The notes under the pieces are model-generated. The model saw only the letters and a list, made by a program, of their open reading frames with translations. It was not told the origin of the DNA and ran no database searches. This document shows, in pieces, positions 54,097 through 63,690 of a stretch of DNA of 64,000 nt. The position numbers and the translations under genes were made by a program. This DNA comes from Albibacterium sp035514885. Lineage in GTDB: Bacteria > Bacteroidota > Bacteroidia > Sphingobacteriales > Sphingobacteriaceae. Location: the NCBI RefSeq assembly GCF_035514885.1, contig NZ_DATJCH010000016.1, positions 59,363-123,362 of the forward strand, read 5' to 3'. The first letter of the stretch is position 1. Each line of letters begins with the position of its first letter.

Positions 54097-55067
54097 TATT
54101 CAATCATCTCAAAGTTCTCTGGAAAAGTAAGGTTGTAGTGTTTTGCAATTTGCGAATTATAAACCCTTTTACGGAGCTTAACCATTTCGATCTTTAACCC
54201 TGAGGTATCTCCTTTTTTCAGGAATTCTGCTGCCTGCTCACCAGCTTGGTAACCCCACTGATAAATATCAGCTCCAAAAGCAGCAACCGCACCTCTTTTT
54301 ACTAAACCAGCTTCACTGGTAAAAATTGGAATATTTTTTTCATTACAATTCTTCAAAATAGTTTCGAAAGAAGCAAAAACTGTATTATCAGGATTAGCAA
54401 AGAACACATCAATACCTTTATTCAACAACGACTGAGTAACTAATTGAGCATCTGCAGAACTGTTAACGGGCATAGCTTCAATAAGGATATTTAATTTTTC
54501 CGCCATTGCTTTTACCCTTTGAAGGGCATCTTGAGATTGAGGTTCTGATTGGTTATAAACCATCCCCACGATAAGTCTATCTCCTTTTGGCTTAATAAAT
54601 TTAGGAATCAAAGCAAACGAAGTATCTATATAAGCGAGAGACTCTCCTACTCCAAATAAATTACCAGGAGCTTCTCCTTCGTCGTTGACCACTCCCATTC
54701 GTTTGGGCTCAGGCGAAACCATCATAAAAATGGGGACAGTTTTTGCACGCTGAACGGCTGTGATAGTCGCTACGGTGGTACTAGTTCCGATTAAAGTAAC
54801 ATCTTGAGAAACAAAATAGTTGACAATTTGAGTTAAGGTAGGTATATCCCCTTGTGCATTTCGATATAAAACTTTCAATGTTTTTTCCTCTTCGCTAAAC
54901 CCTTGTTGCTTTAATGCATCAATGAACCCATCATGAGCTTGAGAAATCGTAGCATCTTCAAAAGCATCCACAAAGCCTATGGTAGGAATAGAAGTGTCAG
55001 AAGCTTTACATCCTATTAAGAAGAGAAATAGTATTATATAGAAAGGATAGATATATTTAGCAATCAT
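54096..55067 (-). CDS. ABC importer substrate-binding lipoprotein (PF04392-like)
   Basis: A 323-residue lipoprotein: hydrophobic signal with lipobox LIGC (Cys20), then two Rossmann-like lobes as in periplasmic binding proteins of the PF04392 family (relatives include TrpX-type aromatic amino-acid binders). It binds the imported ligand outside the inner membrane. First gene of the importer operon, 47 nt after prfC. Confidence 0.92.
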   Translation of the reverse strand: MIAKYIYPFYIILFLFLIGCKASDTSIPTIGFVDAFEDATISQAHDGFIDALKQQGFSEEEKTLKVLYRNAQGDIPTLTQIVNYFVSQDVTLIGTSTTVATITAVQRAKTVPIFMMVSPEPKRMGVVNDEGEAPGNLFGVGESLAYIDTSFALIPKFIKPKGDRLIVGMVYNQSEPQSQDALQRVKAMAEKLNILIEAMPVNSSADAQLVTQSLLNKGIDVFFANPDNTVFASFETILKNCNEKNIPIFTSEAGLVKRGAVAAFGADIYQWGYQAGEQAAEFLKKGDTSGLKIEMVKLRKRVYNSQIAKHYNLTFPENFEMIE

Positions 55068-55114
55068 ATTGCTAAGTTATTATATATTTATCATTGAAGA
55101 AATAGAGACTAAGA

Positions 55115-56713
55115 TTAAACCTTAACCTCGACTATATCCCATTCTGAATTTTCATGAAATTGGATTTTAGGATATTGCCCTAAAGCATAATCAATATCCC
55201 ATTGCGAACCAGCTAAAAATACCGGACGATCTTCTTTATCATATGCAATTTTTGATGCATTACTATAGAGGAATTTCTTTAAAACTTCAGGATCTTCAGA
55301 AGATACCCAGTTCGCTTTACGGGTATTCATTGGTCTGAACCGGCAAGAAGCACCATATTCTTGCAATAATCTAAATTGTATCACTTCAAACTGAAGCTCT
55401 CCAACTGTACCAATAATTTTTCGATTACCCGGATTTTGAACAAATAACTGTGCTACACCTTCATCACTTAATTGAGTGATTCCCTTCTCTAATTGTTTAG
55501 TTTTAAAAGGATCTGCATTTTCCAATTCCTTAAATATCTCCGGAGAAAAGCTAGGGATTCCTACGAAATTCATCACTTCACCTTCGGTCAAAGTGTCCCC
55601 TATCTTAAAATTGCCAGAATCATACAAACCTATTACATCACCTGGCCATGCTTCTTCTACCAAGCTCTTACTATCCGCCATAAAACTAGTTGGAGATGCA
55701 AACTTTAAGTTTTTATTTGAGCGCACATGGTGGTAGAAAGTATTCCGTTCAAATTTACCTGAACATATTCTGCAAAAGGCGATTCGATCTCGATGCTTAG
55801 GATCTAAGTTAGCGTGGATTTTGAAAACAAAACCTGTAAACTTCTTCTCATTAGGTTCAACGAATCTTGTATCTGTTGCCCGACCTTGTGGTTCCGGAGC
55901 TATTTCAATAAATGTTTCAAGTAGTTCCTGAACTCCAAAATTATTAATTGCACTACCAAAGAAAACGGGAGCCAAATAGCCAGAGCGGTATAAAGAGGTA
56001 TCAAACGGCTCAAAAACTGAATCTACCAACTCTACCTCATCCCGTAGTGTGTTAGCTGCTTTTTCACCTAATATAGCATCTAATTGTGTATCTGCTAAAT
56101 CTTCAATAGGTATATAGTCATCTGAAATGTTTTTCTTATTTGCACTATAAAGATTCAGCTTATGCTTATGAAGATGGTACACACCTTTAAAACTACTTCC
56201 GATACCTATTGGCCAACTTAAAGGCCTTACAGAAATGTTTAATTCCTTTTCTATTTCTTCAAGAAGTTCGAAATGTTCCTTTCCTTCCCGATCCATTTTA
56301 TTAATAAAAACAATTACCGGTGTGTGGCGCATTCTACAAACCTGCATTAATTTGCGGGTTTGCTCCTCCACTCCCTTTACTGAATCTATCACTAAGATCA
56401 CAGAATCGACAGCAGTTAATGTTCTATATGTATCTTCAGCAAAGTCCTTATGCCCAGGTGTATCCAGAATATTTATCTTATGGTCTAAATATTCAAAGCC
56501 CATAACAGAAGTAGCAACGGATATTCCACGCTGCTTCTCAATTTCCATAAAATCAGAGGTTGCGGTCTTCTCTGCTTTATTACGCTTTACCGTTCCTGCC
56601 TTTTGAATAGCACCTCCAAAAAGCAAAAGCTTCTCTGTTAAGGTCGTCTTTCCAGCATCAGGGTGACTAATAATTCCAAAAGTTCGTCTTTTCTTTATTT
56701 CGGGGTTCAGCAT
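55115..56713 (-). CDS. prfC: Peptide chain release factor 3
   Basis: A 532-residue GTPase that recycles RF1/RF2 after termination. The G1 loop SHPDAGKTT is at about 16-24, DTPGHKDF near 80 and NKMDRE near 135. Domains II and III follow the RF3 pattern rather than EF-G. It has its own -7 element and is followed by the ABC importer genes. Confidence 0.97.
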   Translation of the reverse strand: MLNPEIKKRRTFGIISHPDAGKTTLTEKLLLFGGAIQKAGTVKRNKAEKTATSDFMEIEKQRGISVATSVMGFEYLDHKINILDTPGHKDFAEDTYRTLTAVDSVILVIDSVKGVEEQTRKLMQVCRMRHTPVIVFINKMDREGKEHFELLEEIEKELNISVRPLSWPIGIGSSFKGVYHLHKHKLNLYSANKKNISDDYIPIEDLADTQLDAILGEKAANTLRDEVELVDSVFEPFDTSLYRSGYLAPVFFGSAINNFGVQELLETFIEIAPEPQGRATDTRFVEPNEKKFTGFVFKIHANLDPKHRDRIAFCRICSGKFERNTFYHHVRSNKNLKFASPTSFMADSKSLVEEAWPGDVIGLYDSGNFKIGDTLTEGEVMNFVGIPSFSPEIFKELENADPFKTKQLEKGITQLSDEGVAQLFVQNPGNRKIIGTVGELQFEVIQFRLLQEYGASCRFRPMNTRKANWVSSEDPEVLKKFLYSNASKIAYDKEDRPVFLAGSQWDIDYALGQYPKIQFHENSEWDIVEVKV

Positions 56714-56738
56714 CGTTGTCTTTATTTTCTCAGAATTG

Positions 56739-56746
56739 CAAAAGTA
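56739..56746 (-). promoter_or_regulatory. Putative -7 element for prfC
   Basis: The minus strand reads TACTTTTG (TAnnTTTG), 25 nt before the ATG at 56713. Confidence 0.45.
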
Positions 56747-56793
56747 CGGAAAATAAATTCTTGGATATAACCCTCGTATAGGGGAAAATTATA

Positions 56794-57930
56794 TTAGCAC
56801 AAAGTCATTTCTGACTGTTTTAATAAAATCTCAAAGCGGTCGTATAATGTAGCATCAAAATCCTTATCATACTTTGCATTTAAAGGGATGGTATAATATT
56901 CTCCGATCAAGCTCAGTTTTGCTTCAGTTCTAACTATTCTAATCTTGAGAAAGCCATATTGCTCAAAACAATATTTTTCCAGCTTTACATCTTTAAGCAA
57001 ATTATGATCAGTACTAATCATTCGATCTCCTTCTTTCGCTAAGGGATGAAGCATAGCATACCCACCTGCACCAGCAACAATATAAGGAACCCTCGCGCCA
57101 TCCGGATAGTTGCGAATAAAACGCTGGTAATTATGTACGTGGCCGCTGAAAACAATATCAGGTTTCACTCCAGCTTCTATATATGCACTCTCAAGAAATT
57201 TAATCATCGCCAAACTCGAACCATGGTTGATATCCGCCGAAAAAGGAGATTGATGCAAGCACACAATTAATACTTTTCCCTCCGAATCCAAAGCATGCTT
57301 TTTCAATTCCTCAACAAACCATTTTTTTTGATCTTCAGTAATTACACCAAACTTAGCGACATTTCCATATAGTCCTATTATTGTTGCTACCGGAGTGTTT
57401 AATGTCCAATATACATTGGGCTGTATCATACTTTTACGCGAACTTCCTTCAGAAAACTTAACATATCGCTGTCTTGAATCGCAAAAAACATCCATATAAC
57501 CATCTAAACTCTCGTAAGGAGACTCATTTAAAAGATTAACTTCAGCATCATGGTTACCAGGAATGGAGAATATTGGACCAGGATACTCTTCAAAAGGTTT
57601 GAAAAATTGAGCAGGATACTCCTCCCTTTCTCCATGATCATAAACAATATCTCCCAAATGATATAAAAACTGTGCTTTATTTTTATCCTCCCTGGCCTGC
57701 TTGATTAACTGTAGCGCTAATAACCGCTGAAAACTTAAATCCTTCGCGCTACCGGTATCACCTACCATATGAAAAACTAACTCATTCCCTTTTCCTGAAA
57801 CCTTAGGCTCTACCTCTTCTATATCCAAATTATAGGGCCATTTGCCTACAGGAGGTGGTATCGGTCTGAATTTCTTTGCATCCGCAAACTTCCCATCTAA
57901 CAGTACTGGCTTTTTAATTATTCTATTCAT
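56794..57930 (-). CDS. Metallophosphoesterase
   Basis: A 378-residue calcineurin-type phosphoesterase. The metal-ligand motifs appear in order: GDTGSAKD, LGDIVYDHG, PGNHDAE, HQSPFS and GHVHNYQRF. Signal peptide and membrane anchors are not evident, so it is probably cytosolic; resemblance to purple-acid-type phosphatases is partial. Start ATG 57930 is preferred over the longer frame, whose extra hydrophobic 20 residues look non-coding. The substrate is unknown. Confidence 0.87.
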   Translation of the reverse strand: MNRIIKKPVLLDGKFADAKKFRPIPPPVGKWPYNLDIEEVEPKVSGKGNELVFHMVGDTGSAKDLSFQRLLALQLIKQAREDKNKAQFLYHLGDIVYDHGEREEYPAQFFKPFEEYPGPIFSIPGNHDAEVNLLNESPYESLDGYMDVFCDSRQRYVKFSEGSSRKSMIQPNVYWTLNTPVATIIGLYGNVAKFGVITEDQKKWFVEELKKHALDSEGKVLIVCLHQSPFSADINHGSSLAMIKFLESAYIEAGVKPDIVFSGHVHNYQRFIRNYPDGARVPYIVAGAGGYAMLHPLAKEGDRMISTDHNLLKDVKLEKYCFEQYGFLKIRIVRTEAKLSLIGEYYTIPLNAKYDKDFDATLYDRFEILLKQSEMTLC

Positions 57931-58083
57931 ATTTATTATTATACTAAAAATATGTTCAAAAAGAGTACCAATTACCCTAAGAAATGTCATTTAAATATTA
58001 AGAATAGATTATAATTTAGTACAGCTACAAAAAAATACAAGTAAAAAATTATTTAAAATCTTGTGTTTAAAAAAACAAAAACG

Positions 58084-58116
58084 TATTATTGTCGACTGAT
58101 TTAATAGACAATAATA
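58084..58116 (+). promoter_or_regulatory. Hairpin/operator just upstream of the TSUP gene
   Basis: TATTATTGTC (58084-58093) and GACAATAATA (58107-58116) are perfect inverse complements around a 13-nt centre, ending 8 nt before the ATG at 58125. It could be an operator or an mRNA hairpin covering the start region. Confidence 0.45.
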
Positions 58117-58124
58117 TCTAGCAG

Positions 58125-59129
58125 ATGCCTGAAAAGACTCAGCCCGCAATTAGGGAAACAAATATAAATGCCGAACCAACCCTCTTGGGGGCGAAGCAAC
58201 CCAAGGAAAATGTAATAATCAATAAAGCACCCATCAAAACAAGCACACAAGAGAAAAAATGGAAACGTATTGCCAACTGGAGCTTAATAACTCTGGCTTT
58301 ATTGTTCATTATTTTTGCCATACTTGCATATATTCCAGGTGATAGAGTTGTCAACTACATCCAGGCTCTTCCAGGAAAAATCGACGAGCAATTCTTCTGG
58401 ATGTTAGCAATAGGTTTTGTAGCTCAAATGGTAGATGGAGCACTCGGAATGGGTTATGGAGTGATTTCAACGACCCTTCTCCTATCAGGAGGAGTTAATC
58501 CGGTGGTTGTTAGCGGCAGTATCCACACAGCAGAAATGTTCTCTAGTGGAGCTTCAGGATACAGTCATTATAAATTTGGAAATGTAAATAAAAAACTTTT
58601 CAAAACTCTACTAATTCCAGGGGTAATAGGAGCTATCTGTGGCGCACTTCTTTTAGGTTTCTTTGGGGAGAAATATGCGGGATGGCTTAGACCTATCCTA
58701 TCTATATACACCCTTATTCTGGGAATCCGTATACTGATCAATGCCTTCAAGAAACAAATTAAATCTCAAAAGGTAAAGCATGCTGGCTGGCTGGCTGGTG
58801 CCGGAGGTTTTTTAGATTCTTTTGGAGGAGGAGGCTGGGGGCCTTTAGTAACCAGCACCTTAATATCAAAAGGAAGAAGTCCGAAATATGTTATAGGTTC
58901 GGTTAGCTTGACTGAATTTTTTGTAACCTTCTCAAGTGCCATGACTTTCTTTCTTATTCTTGGAGTAAGTCACATAGATACCGTTTTGGGCCTAATTGTT
59001 GGAGGGCTAATTGCTGCTCCTCTAGCTGCTAAGCTTGTTGGAAGACTCCCGGTCAAAAAGATGTTTCTAGGAGTAGGGATTATCGTTATTATTTCCAGTA
59101 TTCGAATTATTTGGAATTCAATCTTTTAA
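58125..59129 (+). CDS. TSUP-family (TauE/SafE) transporter
   Basis: A 334-residue membrane protein with a hydrophilic N-terminal extension of about 50 residues and then eight or nine hydrophobic helices. The VDGALGMGYGV motif (near residue 103) and the second-half GGGGWGPLV (near 234) are the duplicated TSUP signatures. Members export sulfite, sulfoacetate or other organosulfur anions. The substrate here is not determinable. It is convergent with the TonB receptor (18-nt gap). Confidence 0.92.
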   Translation: MPEKTQPAIRETNINAEPTLLGAKQPKENVIINKAPIKTSTQEKKWKRIANWSLITLALLFIIFAILAYIPGDRVVNYIQALPGKIDEQFFWMLAIGFVAQMVDGALGMGYGVISTTLLLSGGVNPVVVSGSIHTAEMFSSGASGYSHYKFGNVNKKLFKTLLIPGVIGAICGALLLGFFGEKYAGWLRPILSIYTLILGIRILINAFKKQIKSQKVKHAGWLAGAGGFLDSFGGGGWGPLVTSTLISKGRSPKYVIGSVSLTEFFVTFSSAMTFFLILGVSHIDTVLGLIVGGLIAAPLAAKLVGRLPVKKMFLGVGIIVIISSIRIIWNSIF

Positions 59130-59147
59130 TGATTGAACTCCAAATAC

Positions 59148-61244
59148 CTATATGCTTATCGTTACTCCTACATTAAAACTACGTAATGCAGCAGCATTAT
59201 AATACCGATTTCCGAAAGCATTAATATCATTACCTAAACTATAAGTCTCATTCAGTAAATTATCCCCACTTAAGAAAACCCTCATCCCTGTCTTCTTACC
59301 GACAATTCCCTGCCAGCTTATATTAGCTTCTAATAAATTATAGTTAGCAGCAAATACACTATTTGCATCATTTAAAGGAATCTTACTTGTGTAATTATAT
59401 TGTGAGAAAAATGAGAACCCCTTAGGAAAGCGAATAGTAAAGTTAGAAACAACCGAATTTCTTGGAACGCCCGTCAGTCTATTGCCAGAATAATCATGTT
59501 CAGCATCGCTATAATCTCTAAACTCAAAATGGCTATAGGTATAACTAGATCTGACTACCAGACCGCGAACAAATCTCGAGTTATTAGCAGGTAAGAGCCA
59601 GGCAGACACCAAAGCTTCTACACCGGTTTGCTTCGTACCACCGGCATTGGTAAAGAACTCATTTCCACCTTCATCTAAACGTCTGACAATAGCACTCTCC
59701 ATTTGATAATTAAATACGGATGCATCCACCTGAACGCGATTATTAAATGTCTCTAAACGAAATCCAGTTTCATAATTCCAACCAGTTTCAGCATTCAGGT
59801 CTGTATTAATAATGGTATTTGAAGGTCTGATTTCTGCTGTAGTAGGAGTTGAATAACCGCGACTTGCAGAAGCGCGCCATGCAAATTGAGGTGTTAACAA
59901 ATAAGATAAAGCAACCCTAGGCATCCATTGTGATGGAAAATTTCTTTTGCCCTTCTCTGCATCAGTAGGCGGTATACTTTCAAATATGTACTTGTAGTAA
60001 TTAAGGCTAATAGCCCCTTCAACCATTAATCTATCCGCCACGTTTACATTTACCCGTGTAAAATAAAAATGCTGATCAGAATTAATCCCATCAGCCGTTT
60101 GCAAAGAACCGCGGTCGCCTCCATTATTATCATAATTATAGATATCATGATAGGATTTCTGCCATTCTAATCCAAGATTCCATCTCCATGAAATTGATTC
60201 GGAAAACGTCTTTCCTGAAAGATCAAAATAACTGCGTAATCCAATATTATCCTCATCTCTCATTTCGTAATTAGTAATGAAAGGATTTGTAAAATCAGTA
60301 TGCGTACCAAATATCGATACAATATGCTTTAAGCTACTTGTTAATTGAGTCTCATTCGAAATCCCGCCAAAGAAAGTTTTATTATCAATCTGAGCATGTT
60401 GAGATACAGCTCCCGGATTTGGACCCGCAGCCGGACGAGCCTGTTTTGGATCAGCTAAAAACTGAGCCTCATTCAGCCCTCCGGGAGTTTGATAATTCAT
60501 ATCCGAATACAATGCTAATACCTTTAACCGACTGCTTGATGTATATTGCCATTGGTGAGCAAGTTGTAGATAGTATCGCTTCATAGCTGAATTTTCCCGA
60601 TAACCGTCAGATCGCTGAATACCCTGATTAACATTTAACTGAGAGCCATTCCATTTCTTCTGAAAGAAAGCACTTTGGTGAAAAAGTCCATAAGAACCAC
60701 CGTTAACATCCACAGATAGCAACCTATCATCCGACTGCTTTCCCGTAACATCAACTAAAACTACACCACCTGAATTTGCTCCAAATAAACTACCATCAGG
60801 TCCTTTTAATACCTCCAAACCTTGTATTGATTTACTGTCTATCAAGTTCAAATAAGTATTTCCACCAGCATCAGTCAAAGGAAATTCATCTAAATAAACC
60901 TTTACATTTCTTATACCAAAGGGAGAGCGTAATGAGCTTCCTCTTAATGATAATCTATAACTACCCGGCGACCTCTCCTCCATCCTAACACCGGGGATTG
61001 TATTTATTGCAGGCAATACAGTCTCTCCTGAATGATTTATAAGCTGATTTTTACTCACTAACCCTACCGATGCAGGAGTCTGTAATAGAGGCTGTTGCGA
61101 AATATACCCTCTTACTATAGCTTCATCCAACCGGATAGCTGTATCTATTGGTGTTAAAGCTGTTTGACCTTTAGCAACAGAAAACAATAGACATATACTC
61201 CCTGTTATGGCAGTACAATACACAAATACTCTTTTTTTAAACAT
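59148..61244 (-). CDS. TonB-dependent receptor, PqqU/YncD-like
   Basis: A 698-residue outer-membrane receptor: signal peptide ending VAKGQ, TonB-box-like LDEAIVRGY, plug domain (about 50-170) with LRGSSLRSPFGIRNVKVYLD and VLKGPDGSLFGANSGG, then the barrel ending in an aromatic/hydrophobic strand. The plug and the barrel segment PGGLNEAQFLADPKQARP resemble my recollection of E. coli YncD (PqqU), the PQQ uptake receptor. The gene follows the PQQ-dependent dehydrogenase by 3 nt, which independently points to PQQ as ligand. A siderophore ligand remains an alternative. Confidence 0.85.
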   Translation of the reverse strand: MFKKRVFVYCTAITGSICLLFSVAKGQTALTPIDTAIRLDEAIVRGYISQQPLLQTPASVGLVSKNQLINHSGETVLPAINTIPGVRMEERSPGSYRLSLRGSSLRSPFGIRNVKVYLDEFPLTDAGGNTYLNLIDSKSIQGLEVLKGPDGSLFGANSGGVVLVDVTGKQSDDRLLSVDVNGGSYGLFHQSAFFQKKWNGSQLNVNQGIQRSDGYRENSAMKRYYLQLAHQWQYTSSSRLKVLALYSDMNYQTPGGLNEAQFLADPKQARPAAGPNPGAVSQHAQIDNKTFFGGISNETQLTSSLKHIVSIFGTHTDFTNPFITNYEMRDEDNIGLRSYFDLSGKTFSESISWRWNLGLEWQKSYHDIYNYDNNGGDRGSLQTADGINSDQHFYFTRVNVNVADRLMVEGAISLNYYKYIFESIPPTDAEKGKRNFPSQWMPRVALSYLLTPQFAWRASASRGYSTPTTAEIRPSNTIINTDLNAETGWNYETGFRLETFNNRVQVDASVFNYQMESAIVRRLDEGGNEFFTNAGGTKQTGVEALVSAWLLPANNSRFVRGLVVRSSYTYSHFEFRDYSDAEHDYSGNRLTGVPRNSVVSNFTIRFPKGFSFFSQYNYTSKIPLNDANSVFAANYNLLEANISWQGIVGKKTGMRVFLSGDNLLNETYSLGNDINAFGNRYYNAAALRSFNVGVTISI

Positions 61245-61247
61245 GTT

Positions 61248-63422
61248 TTATTTAAACTTATCAGGTAAAGCGAACGCATTATACTGAGTTCCCGATTTAG
61301 CACCAAGCTTTCCTCCTCCTGCTGCAATCACAACATACTGTTTTTTATTGATTGTATAAACCGCCGGTGTAGCAAAACCTGCTGCAGGCAACTTGGCCTC
61401 CCACAATAACGCACCATTATCTTTATCAAAAGCACGTATTTTTTCATCTTCGGTAGAAGCAACAAACACCACTCCGCCCTTCGTCACCACCGGTCCTCCA
61501 TATACTTGAGTTCCACTATTTGCCAGCCCTTGTTCTTTCAATTCTTCAAACTCTCCCAATGGCACTTTCCAAAGCAGTTTCCCGGTATTCAAATTTACTG
61601 CATTTAATGTACCCCAAGGCGGTTTTATTCCAGGGTATCCATCAGAGTCCATAAAGCGATGATAGCCTGTCATAGAAAATGCTGGTACAATGTCTCTCGC
61701 CGGAATCCGTTCTACACCTGGTCGTCCAGGATTAGCTGGCATGGCCTCCTTATCTTCCAAATCAAGCAAGAAAGTTATTAAAGGAGCTTTTTCTGATTCC
61801 GGCATCGATTTAAATGCAGGCATCATATTCCTTCCATTATCAAGTATTAACCGAACCTCCTGCTCATTATATTTTTTATTAAGGTTGACCAGTGAAGGGA
61901 ATGCTGCACCAATACCTTCTAACTCAGCACCGTGACAACTAGCGCATGATTTAGCATAAACACTCTTTCCTACTTCTTTAAACGTAGTACCGACAACACG
62001 ATTCAATGCGGGATTAGGAACCATCTGAGTCCACCAGGGCAATTCAGTCGTATTGATATACATGATTTCCGTTTCAGGATCAACCGCTGAGCCACCCCAT
62101 TCACCACCTCCATCAAAACCAGGAAAAGTAAAACCACCTTGTAAACTAGGAGGAATGAATAAATTTCCGTTTCTGTACTTATAATATTGATTTAACAAAT
62201 CTCTCTGAATTTCAGAAGTCCGGTCGCTGACATCTTCCGGACCAAACTTCTGACGGGCAAAAGGTTCAGGAAGAACAGGAATCGGTTGTGTAGGCCAAGC
62301 TACTTCACCGGGCAAATCAGATGGAGGTACAGGAACCTCATTAATTGGAAATATTGATTCGCCGGTAACACGATCGAACATAAATATATAACCGTGCTTT
62401 GTGATTTGGGCAACTACATCGATCGACTTTCCATCTTTCTTTATGGTCAGCAAATTTGGGTTAGCAGGCAAGTCTCTATCCCATATGTCATGATGGACAA
62501 CTTGATAATGCCAGATATATTTACCGGTTGCAGCATCCAAAGCAATCAAACTATTGGCAAATAAATTAGACCCTAAGCGATTAGCACCATAAAAATCTGG
62601 TGTTGCCGAGCCTGTTGGAACATACACTATTCCTCTTTCTTCATCCAATGCCATCCCTGCCCAATTATTGGCTCCGCCTACTCGTTTCCAGGCATCTTTA
62701 TCTTCCCATGTCTCATATCCAAATTCACCCGGATGAGGAATGGTATGAAAGATCCATTTTCTTTCTCCGCTTAATATATCGAAAGCACGAATATGTCCGG
62801 GTGCTGCGTCATTTTCCTCTCCAACACGCATAGATGTAATCAATAAGTTCTTATATATAATTGGGGCAGCGTTACCCGCAGCGGAAGTATTTTCAAAATC
62901 TCCATCTAAGTTTTCACGTAGATCAATAAACCCTCCTTTACCAAAACTCTTTATAACCTTACCATCAAAAGCATTTACAGCATATAGATACGGGCCTGTT
63001 GAATAAATAATGCGTTTATCTTTACCACTCTCACTTTGCCAATAAGATATCCCCCGAACGGATCCTCTGGCATTTGGATCTAAAGGTTTAAAGACCCATT
63101 TCTCAGCTCCTGTTACAGCATCAATAGCAAAAAGATTTAATTGAGGAGATACTCCGTATAATACTCCATCTAGCATTAAGGGTGTTGTAGGAATCGTAGT
63201 ACGTTGTGCTTCATCATGTGTATCATATACCCAGGCTACTTCTAATTGTCCAACATTTTTTTTTGTAATATTCTCGCCTGAAGAGTACCGTATCCCATCA
63301 TTAGAGCCAGTCATTGTTGTCCAACTGGAATATTCCTTTTTTGTTGGGGGTGCTACTATGATCATACTTATAGCAACCAAAGCAATAAGAACAAGGGCAG
63401 GCCAGAGAAATCTTTTCATCAT
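61248..63422 (-). CDS. PQQ-dependent dehydrogenase with inserted cytochrome c domain
   Basis: A 724-residue quinoprotein dehydrogenase. An N-terminal hydrophobic segment (about 4-25) anchors or exports it. The eight-bladed propeller begins near residue 30. The conserved HHDIWDRDLPANP block (310-322) resembles the catalytic region of membrane glucose dehydrogenase. A cytochrome-c domain with CASCH (493-497) and Met ligand near 533 is inserted in the propeller, and propeller blades resume near 570 to the end. It oxidises a sugar or alcohol in the periplasm and passes electrons to heme. PQQ synthesis genes are not seen. Confidence 0.92.
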   Translation of the reverse strand: MMKRFLWPALVLIALVAISMIIVAPPTKKEYSSWTTMTGSNDGIRYSSGENITKKNVGQLEVAWVYDTHDEAQRTTIPTTPLMLDGVLYGVSPQLNLFAIDAVTGAEKWVFKPLDPNARGSVRGISYWQSESGKDKRIIYSTGPYLYAVNAFDGKVIKSFGKGGFIDLRENLDGDFENTSAAGNAAPIIYKNLLITSMRVGEENDAAPGHIRAFDILSGERKWIFHTIPHPGEFGYETWEDKDAWKRVGGANNWAGMALDEERGIVYVPTGSATPDFYGANRLGSNLFANSLIALDAATGKYIWHYQVVHHDIWDRDLPANPNLLTIKKDGKSIDVVAQITKHGYIFMFDRVTGESIFPINEVPVPPSDLPGEVAWPTQPIPVLPEPFARQKFGPEDVSDRTSEIQRDLLNQYYKYRNGNLFIPPSLQGGFTFPGFDGGGEWGGSAVDPETEIMYINTTELPWWTQMVPNPALNRVVGTTFKEVGKSVYAKSCASCHGAELEGIGAAFPSLVNLNKKYNEQEVRLILDNGRNMMPAFKSMPESEKAPLITFLLDLEDKEAMPANPGRPGVERIPARDIVPAFSMTGYHRFMDSDGYPGIKPPWGTLNAVNLNTGKLLWKVPLGEFEELKEQGLANSGTQVYGGPVVTKGGVVFVASTEDEKIRAFDKDNGALLWEAKLPAAGFATPAVYTINKKQYVVIAAGGGKLGAKSGTQYNAFALPDKFK

Positions 63423-63640
63423 TACATTCTTAGTATTTAATGTACAATATAAATATAAGTAGCCAATCTCAAAACTTCAGAGATTGATCCCTGATCGAAG
63501 ATGTTCCTACATCAATCCCTAATAATAATATATTGCAATAAATAGCCCAAGCATGCGTTAGTTTTAACTATCTTCTATCAGAAAGCAACGCCAACGTTTC
63601 GTTACATTGTTTAGTAAAAACATGAGAAATGTGGAATAAA

Positions 63641-63690
63641 TGAACATTTATCTTCCTTATATAAATATATATCTGAAAGATAAATGTTCA
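63641..63690. terminator. 14-bp inverted repeat overlapping the DUF1080 stop
   Basis: TGAACATTTATCTT (63641-63654) and AAGATAAATGTTCA (63677-63690) are perfect complements separated by 22 nt. The right arm contains the stop codon of the DUF1080-like gene. It could be a terminator with a T-rich tail on the minus strand, or a repeat end associated with the truncation of that gene. Confidence 0.5.

Noticed and set aside
57931..57990. N-terminal extension of the phosphoesterase as a signal anchor.
   Set aside because: The residues have no clear signal features, and a better ATG lies at 57930 just before the conserved sequence.
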